Assembly (NCBI RefSeq): GCF_900636515.1
Contig: NZ_LR134287.1
Coordinates: 1,922,001-1,986,000, forward strand
Direction of reading: 5' to 3'
Origin: Neisseria animalis
GTDB taxonomy: Bacteria; Pseudomonadota; Gammaproteobacteria; Burkholderiales; Neisseriaceae
DNA: 64,000 nt
Of the stretch, positions 7,706-15,881 are shown one piece after another. The notes under the pieces are model-generated. The model did not search any database. It had not been told where the DNA came from and saw nothing but the letters and a program-made list of their open reading frames with translations. The stretch's first letter is position 1; each line of letters opens with the position of its first letter. Position numbers and translations under genes: made by a program.

Positions 7706-8496
7706 ACCCGCCGTCGGCAGCCTCTTTGCCGGCATCGGCGGCTTCGACCTCGGCTTCGAGCAAGCCGGATTTCAGACAGCATGGCAGGTCGAAATCGACC
7801 CCGTCTGCCGCGCCGTACTCGCCGACCGCTTCCCCCATGCCCGACAGCACGAAGACGTGCGCACCTGCCTGCAGGAGCTTGCTGCCGTCGATGTTGTCGT
7901 CGGCGGCTTCCCCTGCCAAGACGTTTCACAAATGGGCAAACGGCGCGGCCTTGCCGGAGAACGCACGGGTCTGTTCTTCGACGCGGTGCGTATCGTGCAA
8001 GCCCTTCAACCGCGCCGGTCTGCTCTTTTCAAACGATGGCCGCGACTTCCAAACAGTCCTTGAAACGCTTGCCGAATGCGGGTATGTGGGATACTGGCGC
8101 GTGCTGGACAGCCGTTATTTCGGAGTCCCCACAAAACGCCGCAGAGTATTCGTGGTCGCAGGTCTTCGAGAGCTGCCCCCCGCAGAGCTGCTGGGTGATG
8201 CCGGACCAATGGAACGCCTATCTGGCCAGACGGAAGCGGGCAGTCCGTGGGCGGACGCTCATCCTACGCTGCTTGCAGGTTTCCGCGACGGGACAAGTAT
8301 CGACCTCTCGGGCGGAAATGTCGTCGCTGTCGCCGACAGCAGGGATAAGATGGCTGAGCGGGCGCGAGAGGCTGAGGATTATGGGCTTCGACGGGGACTG
8401 GATGCGGCCGGCGCTGCGGAAGCTCGGGCTGCCGGAAACGCCGTCTGTCCGCAAGTCGCCCACTGGATTGCCGAAAAACTCATCAAAACATTCTGA
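7671..8496 (+). pseudogene. Decayed cytosine-C5 DNA methyltransferase
   Basis: ATG 7671 has a ribosome site (AAAGGAAACC). Frame one carries motif I (GSLFAGIGGFDLGFEQAG), motif II (VEIDP) and the catalytic motif IV (GGFPCQDVS), then is lost near 8020. A second frame carries RDFQTVLETLAECGY, motif VIII (YFGVPTKRRRVFVVAG) and, near the end, motif X (AGNAVCPQVAHWI). A third frame is needed for motif IX (LSGRERLRIMGFDGDW, about 8345-8405). The ENV motif VI expected after motif IV is missing, so there is a small deletion at about 8015-8035 besides at least two further frameshifts. The enzyme cannot be active as read, unless the sequence itself contains errors. Confidence 0.85.
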
Positions 8497-8561
8497 TTGA
8501 ATCCTATCGAACGCCTCGAGCGTCTTCCTCTCTCTATATATTAAGATAAGGAAGATACGAT

Positions 8562-9335
8562 ATGCGTACCGACACACCCCTGCCGATTATCCCGTGGATG
8601 GGCGGCAAACGCCGTCTGGCAAAACGCCTGCTGCCCATGTTTCCCGAACATACCTGCTATGTAGAACCCTTCTGCGGCGGCGCAGCCTTATTCTTTCTGC
8701 GCCCCGAACCCGCCAAAGCCGAAGTGCTCAACGACATCAACGGCCAGCTTATCAACCTCTACCGCGTGGTGCAGCACCATTTCGACGAGTTCGTGCGCCA
8801 ATTCGAGTGGACACTGACCGGTCGCGAAGTATTCGCCCGTCTCCAATCCACACCGCCCGAAGCGATGACCGACATCCAACGCGCCGCACGCTTCTTCTAC
8901 CTGCAACACAACGCTTTCGGCGGCAAAACCGCCGGCCAACATTTCGGTACCGCCACCACCGCCCGCGCATGGAACGCCGCCGACATCGCAGGCCGTCTGA
9001 AAGCCGCACAGCAACGCTTGGGCGGCGTCATCATCGAAAACGAAGCGTGGGACAAATGCTTCAAACGCTACGACCGCGAACACACCTTCTTCTACCTCGA
9101 CCCGCCGTACTGGCAGACTGCAGGCTACGACCGCGCCTTCGATTGGCCGCAATACGAACTGCTGGCCAAAATGATGGCCGGGAGCAAAGGCAAAGCCATG
9201 CTCTCCATCAACGACCATCCCGACATCAGAGAACTGTTCAAAGACTTCCGTACCGAAAGACTGGAGTTGGCCTACAGCGTTTCCCGTGACAAAACGCCCA
9301 AAACCAGCGGCGAACTGGTCATCTGCAACTGGTAG
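8562..9335 (+). CDS. Dam-like adenine-N6 DNA methyltransferase (D12 class)
   Basis: A 257-residue protein of the alpha-class adenine methylases. It shows the N-terminal PWMGGKRRLAKRLLP (SAM-binding start), motif I (EPFCGGAALFF) at about residues 35-45 and the catalytic DPPY (YLDPPYWQTAGYD) at about 177. It methylates the exocyclic amino group of adenine in an unknown site. It replaces mom downstream of com in this prophage and would protect phage DNA from restriction or alter its packaging. It appears intact, unlike the cytosine methylase just upstream. A terminator follows. Confidence 0.88.
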   Translation: MRTDTPLPIIPWMGGKRRLAKRLLPMFPEHTCYVEPFCGGAALFFLRPEPAKAEVLNDINGQLINLYRVVQHHFDEFVRQFEWTLTGREVFARLQSTPPEAMTDIQRAARFFYLQHNAFGGKTAGQHFGTATTARAWNAADIAGRLKAAQQRLGGVIIENEAWDKCFKRYDREHTFFYLDPPYWQTAGYDRAFDWPQYELLAKMMAGSKGKAMLSINDHPDIRELFKDFRTERLELAYSVSRDKTPKTSGELVICNW

Positions 9336-9355
9336 GCCGTCTGCAACAGACAAAA

Positions 9356-9381
9356 CAAAAGCGACGCCGCCGTCGCTTTTG
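9356..9381. terminator. Terminator after the adenine methylase
   Basis: A perfect 11-bp stem (9356-9366 with 9371-9381), just after an AGGCCGTCTGCAA uptake word at about 9335-9347. It may serve both the methylase and the converging minus-strand gene at 9412. Confidence 0.75.
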
Positions 9382-9411
9382 TTGTCTCGATTCTATATTC
9401 TCCGCCCCTTA

Positions 9412-9762
9412 TCAATGACACGCCGCCACAACAACAACCAACCCGTGCAAATAAGGCGTACCCGCAGGCAACCCCGTTTCCCGAGCCAGTTCCTTGCCGA
9501 ACGACCAGTCCAGCCATCTGTCCACCGCCGCAGCCACCGCAGCACGCCCATCCAAACCGTTTAATAAACCACCCACCACATCATCCGCAAAATGCCGCCC
9601 GTGGCGCGTATCCAAAAACAAAGCCGCATCTTCGAGAGATTCGCCGGTTGCCGCCGCAATCCCAAGTACCGCAGCATTCCACAACTCCTGCGGCTCGTCA
9701 TGGTGCAGGGCGACCGTACCGAAAAAACCATAATCTTCATTTTGGGTTTGCGGGATATTCAT
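9412..9762 (-). CDS. Conserved hypothetical protein of mobile elements (116 aa)
   Basis: A 116-residue acidic, Ala-rich protein starting MNIPQTQNEDYGFFGT, with AGGAGCATGAT before the ATG (the frame extends 40 codons upstream, but this start has the ribosome site). The internal block LFLDTRHGRHFADDV and the terminal GLPAGTPYLHGLVVV resemble a family of unnamed proteins I associate with plasmids and integrative elements of beta- and gamma-proteobacteria. The function is unknown. It converges on the adenine methylase across a shared hairpin and is probably cargo of the prophage end. Confidence 0.6.
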   Translation of the reverse strand: MNIPQTQNEDYGFFGTVALHHDEPQELWNAAVLGIAAATGESLEDAALFLDTRHGRHFADDVVGGLLNGLDGRAAVAAAVDRWLDWSFGKELARETGLPAGTPYLHGLVVVVAACH

Positions 9763-9851
9763 ATCATGCTCCTTATTTAAGTCAGACACATGATGCCGTA
9801 CATCCTCCCCAAAGCCGAGCAACCCGATTGCTTTGTTCCGGCATAAATAAA

Positions 9852-9878
9852 AATTCCTGCCTTTGTCCGGCAGGAATT
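9852..9878 (-). terminator. Leftward intrinsic terminator
   Basis: A 10-bp stem (9852-9861 with 9869-9878) with a T-rich tract following on the minus strand. It would shield the 9412-9762 gene from leftward transcripts. Confidence 0.5.
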
Positions 9879-10252
9879 GCAACTTTATTGCACATAGTCA
9901 ACAAAATCAAAAACGATTTATCTCAAAAAATACGGAGATTTTTCGCGCGCGGCTTCACAATGCCGCCGTCAAACAAAACTACCTGAACCTGCTCAACCAA
10001 CCGGCGGCAGATGAATGCGGTGGCAGATATTGCGCTGTTAGGCGAACAAGAAATTTGCAGACGGCCTTTCATCGGCAAAAGCCGTCTGTAAAATCCCAAA
10101 GCCAAGCAAAAAGCCGTCTGTAAATGGTTAAGACAACTGTTTACAGACGGCTTTTACCGTTAGAGCTGTTTAACCGCATGATACGACGTTGCTGCGGCTT
10201 TGCTTGATATTGCGTTAACTCAATATATCTTTATTCAAACAAATCAAATAAT
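9879..10252. other. Gene-free prophage/chromosome boundary region with uptake-sequence pairs
   Basis: No supported gene. Two inverted pairs of uptake words are present at about 10053-10091 and 10108-10155; the second forms a long hairpin with a T-rich end. The prophage right end probably lies here or just to the left, but I could not identify Mu-type terminal sequences or a 5-bp target duplication. Confidence 0.5.
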
Positions 10253-10359
10253 TATAGTCTTTTAAAAAGAAAATGATACTGCGTTGCTTTGCCTTGTCGT
10301 ACTATCTGTACTGTCTGCGGCTTCGCTGCCTTGTCTCATTCTCATTTTATTCGACTATA
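10253..10359. repeat. Correia-like miniature element, copy 1 (diverged)
   Basis: A 107-bp near-palindromic element from TATAGTC to GACTATA. It has the internal CAGTA...TACTG-type core and the GCTTCGCTGCCTTGTC block that recurs in all copies. This is the most diverged of the twelve full copies (for example AAAAAGAAAATGATACTGCG). It lies 8-10 bp from the left end of the IS630 element. Confidence 0.9.
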
Positions 10360-10369
10360 AATAAATATA

Positions 10370-11271
10370 TAGTTAATTAAAATAAAAATAGGACATTAAT
10401 GCAGCAGTAAAATTATCTGAACCGGGCAAAACCGAACGCATATATTTTTTAATATTTGCCCATGTTTTCTCTATCGGATTCAATTCGGGAGAATAAGGTG
10501 CAAGCGGTAGAATTTCATGTCCGCAACGATGTGCCATCTCTTGCAAAATACTTATTCTGTGAAATCTTGCATTATCTAAAATAATCAATGATTTTGGTGT
10601 CAAATCAGGTAACAGCATGGTTTCAAACCATGCTTCAAAAAAAGTACTGGTCATGGTGTTTTGATAAACCATGGGTGCAATCAGTTTTTGCCCGATTTGT
10701 GCAGCAACCAATGACAACCGTTGATATTTCTTCCCACTTATCTTGGTTTTAACCATTTGCCCTTTGGGGTTGCGGGCGTAGGGGCGAAAGAAATAGGTAT
10801 CGAATCCTGTTTCGTCCAAATAAACCGGTTGATAATCCGAAAATTGAGCTAATCGGGCTAAATAATGCGCTACTTTCGAAGGGTCTTGTTCTCTGTAAGT
10901 GGTGGTCTTTTTTTACGTGTGATACCCAGCTTTTTGAGTGCATAAAAAACAGCTTGGGCTGTGCAGTTAAACACTTGGGCGATTTCATGTAAATGGGCAT
11001 CAGGATTCTGACCGACATATTGTTTGAGTTTTCCTGTATCCAGCTTGGCAGCATTTTGTCCTTTCACTTGATGTTTCAGGCTGCCTGTTTGCTTTTCCAG
11101 TTGTATCCAAAGATAGAGTGTATTTCTTGATATGCCGTAGGTCTTGGCTGTTTGGCTGGCGTTATTACACTGCTTGTAATGGTTCAATGCTTTTTCCCGC
11201 AAATCTATTGAATATGCCATTTTTTACTCAAAATAAATCAAAATTGTACTGTTTTATTTTTAAATTACTAT
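10370..11271 (-). mobile_element. IS630-family insertion sequence
   Basis: An element of about 900 bp bounded by TATAG...CTATA ends, consistent with the TA target duplication of the IS630/Tc1-mariner group. The outer bases on the left (TATAGTTAATTAAAATAA) and on the right, read inward (TATAGTAATTTAAAAATAA), are imperfect inverted repeats. They closely resemble the two ends of the Correia-like elements in this window. It encodes one transposase spread over two reading frames. The exact ends cannot be fixed to the base because of the A/T richness. Confidence 0.8.
10373..11220 (-). CDS. IS630-family transposase, two overlapping frames joined by -1 slippage
   Basis: The first frame (11220-10870) begins MAYSIDLREKALNHY and holds the HTH domain. 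It ends after RKKRPPLTENK. A run of seven A on the minus strand (T-run 10908-10914) lies where a -1 shift yields RKKKTTTYREQDPSKV and continues to 10373. The second frame carries the DDE triad: YLDETGFD, IILDNARFH and NPIEKTW. Programmed -1 frameshifting at such A-runs is common in IS630 elements, so the transposase may be functional. The C-terminus (FYFN) is encoded in the terminal repeat. If slippage does not occur this is a pseudogene. Confidence 0.8.
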
Positions 11272-11336
11272 AAATTCAAAAAACGGCAGCCTCTGCAAAC
11301 CTGCCGCCGTCAGGCCGACACTCACCAAACAAACTC

Positions 11337-11876
11337 CTATTTGCTTTCGGGCGTACATTCCTGCACCAGCAAATTATCGACAATCTGTTCGCCTTCCGCG
11401 CTGTCAAACTGCTCGTGGCGCACCAGAAAACCGTTTGCCTCGCGGTAATAATCTTGGCCGAACTCTTTACCGATGGTCCATGTTTCATTGCCGTTGCTGA
11501 ACGCGGTCAAATCCTCATTGCTCAACTCGGGGCTGTACGGCGCGGTAAACGTAGTACCTTGAAATTTAACTTGCGCTGCTACCCCCGCGCTGCTCTGATA
11601 ATAGCGCACCTCGATTTTACCTTCTTCACAGCGGTAACTCTGCCACTTCGCCTGATTCAATTCAGACAAAGTCTGTTCCGCAGTCTTCTGTTCCGCCGCA
11701 GAGGCAGCAATATCCGAAGCAGCCTCCGACTTCGGCATTTCAACAACCGATTCTGAAGCTGCCGTCTGCACTTCGGTATCCGGCAAAGCAGACGACGCTG
11801 CAACTTTCTGCCCGTCATCACCCGCACTACACGCCGCCAACAAGACCACAACAGCCAAAGAAATCATCTGCTTCAT
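11337..11876 (-). CDS. Lipoprotein with MliC-like lysozyme-inhibitor domain
   Basis: A 179-residue lipoprotein starting MKQMISLAVVVLLAACSAG; the LAAC lipobox predicts cleavage and lipidation at Cys, so it acts at the cell envelope. A low-complexity Ala/Ser/Glu linker (about 20-75) leads to a C-terminal beta-barrel-like domain: YRCEEGKIEVRYY, AQVKFQGTTFTAPY and terminal VQECTPESK, the Cys-pair layout of the MliC family. MliC proteins inhibit C-type lysozyme, and neisserial relatives (adhesin complex protein) also aid host-cell binding. It is divergent from dxs. The ATG at 11876 is preferred to one five codons upstream because the signal peptide then starts at its basic end. Confidence 0.72.
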   Translation of the reverse strand: MKQMISLAVVVLLAACSAGDDGQKVAASSALPDTEVQTAASESVVEMPKSEAASDIAASAAEQKTAEQTLSELNQAKWQSYRCEEGKIEVRYYQSSAGVAAQVKFQGTTFTAPYSPELSNEDLTAFSNGNETWTIGKEFGQDYYREANGFLVRHEQFDSAEGEQIVDNLLVQECTPESK

Positions 11877-11957
11877 GAGCCATTCCACCATGTATCAATC
11901 TCAATGCAAGCGAGTGTAACACGAAGCCGCCGCAGTTTACACCTGCCGTATGCCCCT

Positions 11958-11992
11958 ATGCCGTCTGCAAAATGCCGTTTTGCAGACGGCAT
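11958..11992. terminator. Inverted uptake-sequence hairpin
   Basis: ATGCCGTCTGCAAAA and its exact complement, 15-bp arms with a 5-nt loop, in the 307-bp gap between the lipoprotein and dxs. The gap otherwise holds the two divergent promoters. Confidence 0.75.
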
Positions 11993-12183
11993 AATTGACC
12001 GCTACCGCGCTTACCCTTATATTCCATACTCAAGCAGACTATTTTTCCGTCAAACCGTAATCTCTTGCTATAATGACCCGAAAAACCGACCGTTTGCCCA
12101 CCGCGCAAACCGCAGGAAAAGATAACATACACGGCTGAACCGCCCTACCGTATCAGCCCCGCCATACTGATAAAGAATCTGCC

Positions 12184-14076
12184 ATGAGCCACACCCCGTT
12201 ATTGGATTTAATCGATACGCCGCCACAGTTGCGCGCGCTGGATAAAGCACAGCTGCCGCAGCTGGCCGCCGAATTGCGGAGCTTTCTGTTGGAGTCCGTC
12301 GGCAAAACCGGCGGGCATTTCGCCAGCAACCTCGGCGCCGTCGAATTAACCGTTGCCCTGCATTATGTGTACGACACGCCGAACGACAAACTGGTGTGGG
12401 ATGTCGGCCACCAGAGCTATCCGCACAAAATCCTGACCGGCCGAAAAAACCAGATGCACACCATGCGCCAATACGGCGGCTTGGCGGGTTTCCCCAAGCG
12501 CAGCGAGTCGGCATACGACGCATTCGGCGTGGGGCATTCCTCCACTTCCATCGGTGCGGCTCTGGGCATGGCGGTTGCCGACAAACTGGCCTGCAAGTCC
12601 AACCGCAGCGTCGCCATCATCGGCGACGGCGCGATGACTGCCGGACAAGCCTTTGAAGCACTCAACTGTGCGGGCGATATGGATGTGGATTTGCTGGTTA
12701 TCCTCAACGACAATGAAATGTCGATTTCCCCCAATGTCGGCGCGCTGCCGAAATATCTGGCCAGCAACGTCGTGCGCGATATGCACGGCCTGCTCTCCAC
12801 CATCAAGGCGCAATCCAGCAAAGTTTTGGACAAACTGCCCGGTGCGATGGAAATCGCCCAAAAAGTCGAACACAAAATCAAATCGCTGGCCAGCGAAGCC
12901 GATCATGTCAAACAATCGCTGTCGCTGTTTGAAAACTTCGGTTTCGACTACACCGGCCCCGTGGACGGCCACGATGTCGTGCAACTCGTCGGCGTATTGA
13001 AAGAATTGCGCGGCAAAAAAGGCCCGCAGCTTCTGCACGTCATCACCAAAAAAGGCAACGGCTACAAACTGGCGGAAAACGACCCGGTCAAATACCACGC
13101 CGTGGCCAACCTGCCCAAAGACGGCATGCCGTCTGAAAACAAACCTGCCGCCGTGGTAAAGCCCACTTATACGCAGGTTTTCGGCCAATGGCTGTGCGAT
13201 CAGGCAGCGGCAGATTCCCGCCTTATCGCCATTACCCCCGCTATGCGCGAGGGCAGCGGCTTGGTGGCGTTCGAGCAGCAGTTTCCCGACCGTTATTTCG
13301 ATGTCGGCATCGCCGAACAACACGCCGTCACGTTTGCGGGCGGCTTGGCCTGCGAAGGCGCAAAACCGGTGGTGGCGATTTATTCCACCTTCCTGCAACG
13401 CGCTTACGACCAACTGGTGCATGACGTTGCCCTGCAAAACCTGCCGGTCATGTTTGCCGTCGACCGCGCCGGCATCGTCGGTGCCGACGGTCCGACACAT
13501 GCAGGTTTGTACGATTTGAGCTTTTTGCGCTGCATACCCAATATGGTGATTGCCGCACCCAGCGACGAAAACGAATGCCGTCTGCTGCTTTCCACCTGCT
13601 ACCGTCTCGACACGCCGAGCGTGGTGCGCTATCCGCGCGGTTCGGGTTGCGGCGCAACGGTTTCAGACGGCCTCGATACGGTAGCCGTCGGCAAAGGCAT
13701 CATCAAACGCCGTGGCAGCCGGACCGCCGTCATCGCCTTCGGCAGCATGGTTCAGCCCGCCCTGCAGGCCGCCGCCGCACTGGATGCCACCGTTGCCGAC
13801 ATGCGCTTTGTGAAGCCGCTGGACGAAGAGCTGATTCTCGAATTGGCGCAGTCGCACGACTATATCGTTACCGCCGAAGAAAACGCCGAACAAGGCGGCG
13901 CGGGCAGCGCGGTATTGGAAGTATTGGCGAAACACGGCATCTGCAAGCCGGTGCTGCTGCTTGGCGTAGCCGATGTCGTTACCGAACACGGTGCCGCCGA
14001 CAAGCTCTTGGACGACTTGGGCTTGAGCGCAGCAGCCATGCGGCAGCGCATCAGCACTTGGCAGCAATCGCTGTAA
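12184..14076 (+). CDS. dxs: 1-deoxy-D-xylulose-5-phosphate synthase
   Basis: A 630-residue thiamine-diphosphate enzyme that condenses pyruvate and glyceraldehyde-3-phosphate to DXP, the first step of the MEP isoprenoid pathway and a precursor for thiamine and pyridoxal. Seen: [17 protein letters not shown] near residue 70, the ThDP motif [15 protein letters not shown] (about 145-160) with LNDNEMSIS, the transketolase pyrimidine domain ([17 protein letters not shown], about 380) and the C-terminal domain ending [12 protein letters not shown]. Length is that of E. coli Dxs (620). It is monocistronic; an uptake-sequence terminator follows 32 bp after the stop. Confidence 0.97.
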   Translation: MSHTPLLDLIDTPPQLRALDKAQLPQLAAELRSFLLESVGKTGGHFASNLGAVELTVALHYVYDTPNDKLVWDVGHQSYPHKILTGRKNQMHTMRQYGGLAGFPKRSESAYDAFGVGHSSTSIGAALGMAVADKLACKSNRSVAIIGDGAMTAGQAFEALNCAGDMDVDLLVILNDNEMSISPNVGALPKYLASNVVRDMHGLLSTIKAQSSKVLDKLPGAMEIAQKVEHKIKSLASEADHVKQSLSLFENFGFDYTGPVDGHDVVQLVGVLKELRGKKGPQLLHVITKKGNGYKLAENDPVKYHAVANLPKDGMPSENKPAAVVKPTYTQVFGQWLCDQAAADSRLIAITPAMREGSGLVAFEQQFPDRYFDVGIAEQHAVTFAGGLACEGAKPVVAIYSTFLQRAYDQLVHDVALQNLPVMFAVDRAGIVGADGPTHAGLYDLSFLRCIPNMVIAAPSDENECRLLLSTCYRLDTPSVVRYPRGSGCGATVSDGLDTVAVGKGIIKRRGSRTAVIAFGSMVQPALQAAAALDATVADMRFVKPLDEELILELAQSHDYIVTAEENAEQGGAGSAVLEVLAKHGICKPVLLLGVADVVTEHGAADKLLDDLGLSAAAMRQRISTWQQSL

Positions 14077-14108
14077 TACCCTCGCCGCCATCTCTGAAAC
14101 ACAACAAA

Positions 14109-14171
14109 AGGCCGTCTGCAAAACGCATGAAATCAATGCCGTGAGCATTCATGCTGTTTTGCAGACGGCCT
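14109..14171. terminator. DUS-pair terminator after dxs
   Basis: AGGCCGTCTGCAAAAC at 14109 and its complement ending at 14171, with an inner partial stem (CATGAA/TTCATG). Confidence 0.75.
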
Positions 14172-14340
14172 GATGCCTTTGTCAAAACAGGAAACAAACC
14201 CAAACTGACGGTAGGGCAGTTTTTACCCCCGCCCGAAAATTGAATACCTTGAAAAAGCTACCACTTCAAAAAAACCAAGCAAGCAGGCGGGTATCAAACC
14301 CGCCCCTACCAACCCTTGTCATGAATGGTGCAAAGGTCTC
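14172..14340. repeat. ~168-bp TIR repeat, copy A
   Basis: Member of a second intergenic repeat family bounded by imperfect inverted repeats of GAGACCTTTGCAAAA. The interior has GGGGCGGGTTTTA-type and complementary blocks and CCAAGCAAGC. This copy has a degraded left end (GATGCCTTTGTCAAAA). No ORF is evident. The terminal repeat is like the ends I recall for neisserial IS5-group elements (IS1106), which suggests a miniature derivative. Confidence 0.7.
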
Positions 14341-14355
14341 TGCCTTGAAGCAATT

Positions 14356-14467
14356 TATAGTCGAATAAAATAAGAATGAGACAAGGCAGCGAAGCCGCAG
14401 ACAGTACACATAGTACGGCAAGGCAAGGCAAAGCAACGCTGTATCATTCTTATTTTAAATGACTATA
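14356..14467. repeat. Correia-like miniature element, copy 2
   Basis: TATAGTCGAATAAAA ... AAATGACTATA. This copy is 112 bp because AGGCA is duplicated in the core. It abuts the truncated 3' end of the porin remnant. Confidence 0.92.
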
Positions 14468-14485
14468 TTTTCCGTCAAACATCAA

Positions 14486-14803
14486 TCAACGGCTGATACC
14501 GATAAAACTTTCCCCGCCGTTTTTCCGTTCGCGCCATTGTTTCCGCAGCGAACCGTCGGAGCGACCGTCTGTCGGTACATCTTGCTCAAACTGCCACAAT
14601 ACATTCGCTCCCCCGCCTATCGGGTACGAGCCGCGCAAACCAACATGACTGCCGAAATCCGCCACGCCGTTTTGCGAAGCACTTTTCCCGTCAAAACGGA
14701 TTTGTGCCGCTTCCACACCCGCAGCCACCTTACCGTACCACTGCACGTCCGACCAAGCCGGTGCCGCCGCAAAAACCAGCAAAGGCAGAAAAATCATCTT
14801 CAT
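14486..14803 (-). pseudogene. Porin remnant (N-terminal fragment)
   Basis: The fragment starts MKMIFLPLLVFAAAPAWSD, a signal peptide, followed by VQWYGKVAAGVEAAQ, the first strand of neisserial trimeric porins. It continues with GLRGSYPIGGGANVLWQFEQ, which matches the porin constriction-strand region. It stops after about 105 residues (SFIGISR), where a full porin would have over 300. It lies between Correia-like copies 2 and 3, so insertion or recombination between the copies probably removed the rest. Confidence 0.75.
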
Positions 14804-14835
14804 CGTTTGGTTCCTGAAAAAAATAAGTGTGATAG

Positions 14836-14942
14836 TATAGTCGAATAAAATAAGAATGAGACAAGGCAGCGAAGCCGCAGACAGTACACATAGTACGGCA
14901 AGGCAAAGCAACGCCGTATCATTCTTATTTTAAATGACTATA
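14836..14942. repeat. Correia-like miniature element, copy 3
   Basis: TATAGTCGAATAAAA to GACTATA, 107 bp. The right end runs into ATCAG and so creates TATAAT at 14941-14946, a possible -10 box 60 bp upstream of the nitrilase-family gene. Confidence 0.92.
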
Positions 14943-15005
14943 TAATCAGAATGCCCGTAAACAAATCATAATTCAGGCAAATACCGGTATCAACAAGGAG
15001 AGCAG

Positions 15006-15809
15006 ATGAAAACCTTACGCGCCGCCGCCATACAAATGGTTTCCGGCATCAATCCCGAAGTCAATATCCGCACCATGCAACGCTTGGTACGCGAAGCCGC
15101 CGCCCAAGGTGCCGATTGGGTATTGCTGCCGGAATACTGGCCGATAATGGGGCGGCAGGACACCGACAAACTCGCCATAGCCGAAACCCTCGGCAACGGC
15201 CGTCTGCAAAACGCATTAAGCGAAACCGCACGGGAATGCCGCGTTACCCTGTTTGGCGGCACGATTCCGCTGCAAAGCCCCGACCCCGGCAAAGTCATGA
15301 ACACCCTGCCTGTTTACAACCGCAACGGCGAGCTGATTCACCATTACCACAAAATGCACCTATTCGGCTTTTCCGGCTTGAGCGAACGCTATTCCGAAGC
15401 CGACACCATCAGCGCCGGAACCAGCGTTCCCGATTGCCGCGCCGATGACATTAAAACCGCACTCGGCACCTGCTACGATTTGCGCTTCCCCGAATTTTTC
15501 CGTGCCCAACAGCCGTTTGACATTCTGCTGCTGCCGGCCGCATTCACCTACACCACCGGCAAAGCCCATTGGGAACTGCTACTGCGCGCGCGCGCGGTAG
15601 AAAACCAATGCTATATTGTTGCCGCAGGGCAAGGCGGCATACACGAAAGCGGCCGCCGAACATTCGGCCACAGCATGATTATCGACCCTTGGGGCGATGT
15701 ACTTGCTGTTCTCCCCGAAGGAGAAGGCGTGATTACCGCCGAACTCGATGCCACCCGCCTGCAAAGCGTCCGCACCCGCCTGCCCGCGCTGCAACACCGT
15801 ATTTTGTGA
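15006..15809 (+). CDS. Carbon-nitrogen hydrolase, Nit-type amidase
   Basis: A 267-residue member of the nitrilase superfamily. The catalytic triad is visible: Glu in VLLPEYW (about residue 41), Lys in HYHKMHLF (about 118) and Cys in LGTCYDLRFPE (about 156). The block after Cys, RFPEFFRAQ, is typical of the Nit1/Nit2-like branch, which hydrolyses deaminated glutathione or omega-amides such as alpha-ketoglutaramate, a metabolite-repair role in the cytoplasm. The exact substrate is not decided by sequence. It has an AAGGAGAGCAG ribosome site and ends at a uptake-sequence terminator shared with the converging permease gene. Confidence 0.85.
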   Translation: MKTLRAAAIQMVSGINPEVNIRTMQRLVREAAAQGADWVLLPEYWPIMGRQDTDKLAIAETLGNGRLQNALSETARECRVTLFGGTIPLQSPDPGKVMNTLPVYNRNGELIHHYHKMHLFGFSGLSERYSEADTISAGTSVPDCRADDIKTALGTCYDLRFPEFFRAQQPFDILLLPAAFTYTTGKAHWELLLRARAVENQCYIVAAGQGGIHESGRRTFGHSMIIDPWGDVLAVLPEGEGVITAELDATRLQSVRTRLPALQHRIL

Positions 15810-15819
15810 TCAAAACGCC

Positions 15820-15871
15820 AAAGGCCGTCTGCAAAAACAATCCCGAAAGCAAGATTTTGCAGACGGCCTTT
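15820..15871. terminator. DUS-pair terminator between convergent genes
   Basis: AAAGGCCGTCTGCAAAA and its complement, separated by about 18 nt, with T-runs at both outer ends. Confidence 0.8.
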
Positions 15872-15881
15872 TCTTGCGCGG

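Noticed and set aside
9879..10252. Mu right attachment end
   Set aside because: I could not find recognisable Mu terminal repeats or a 5-bp duplication without the left end of the prophage.
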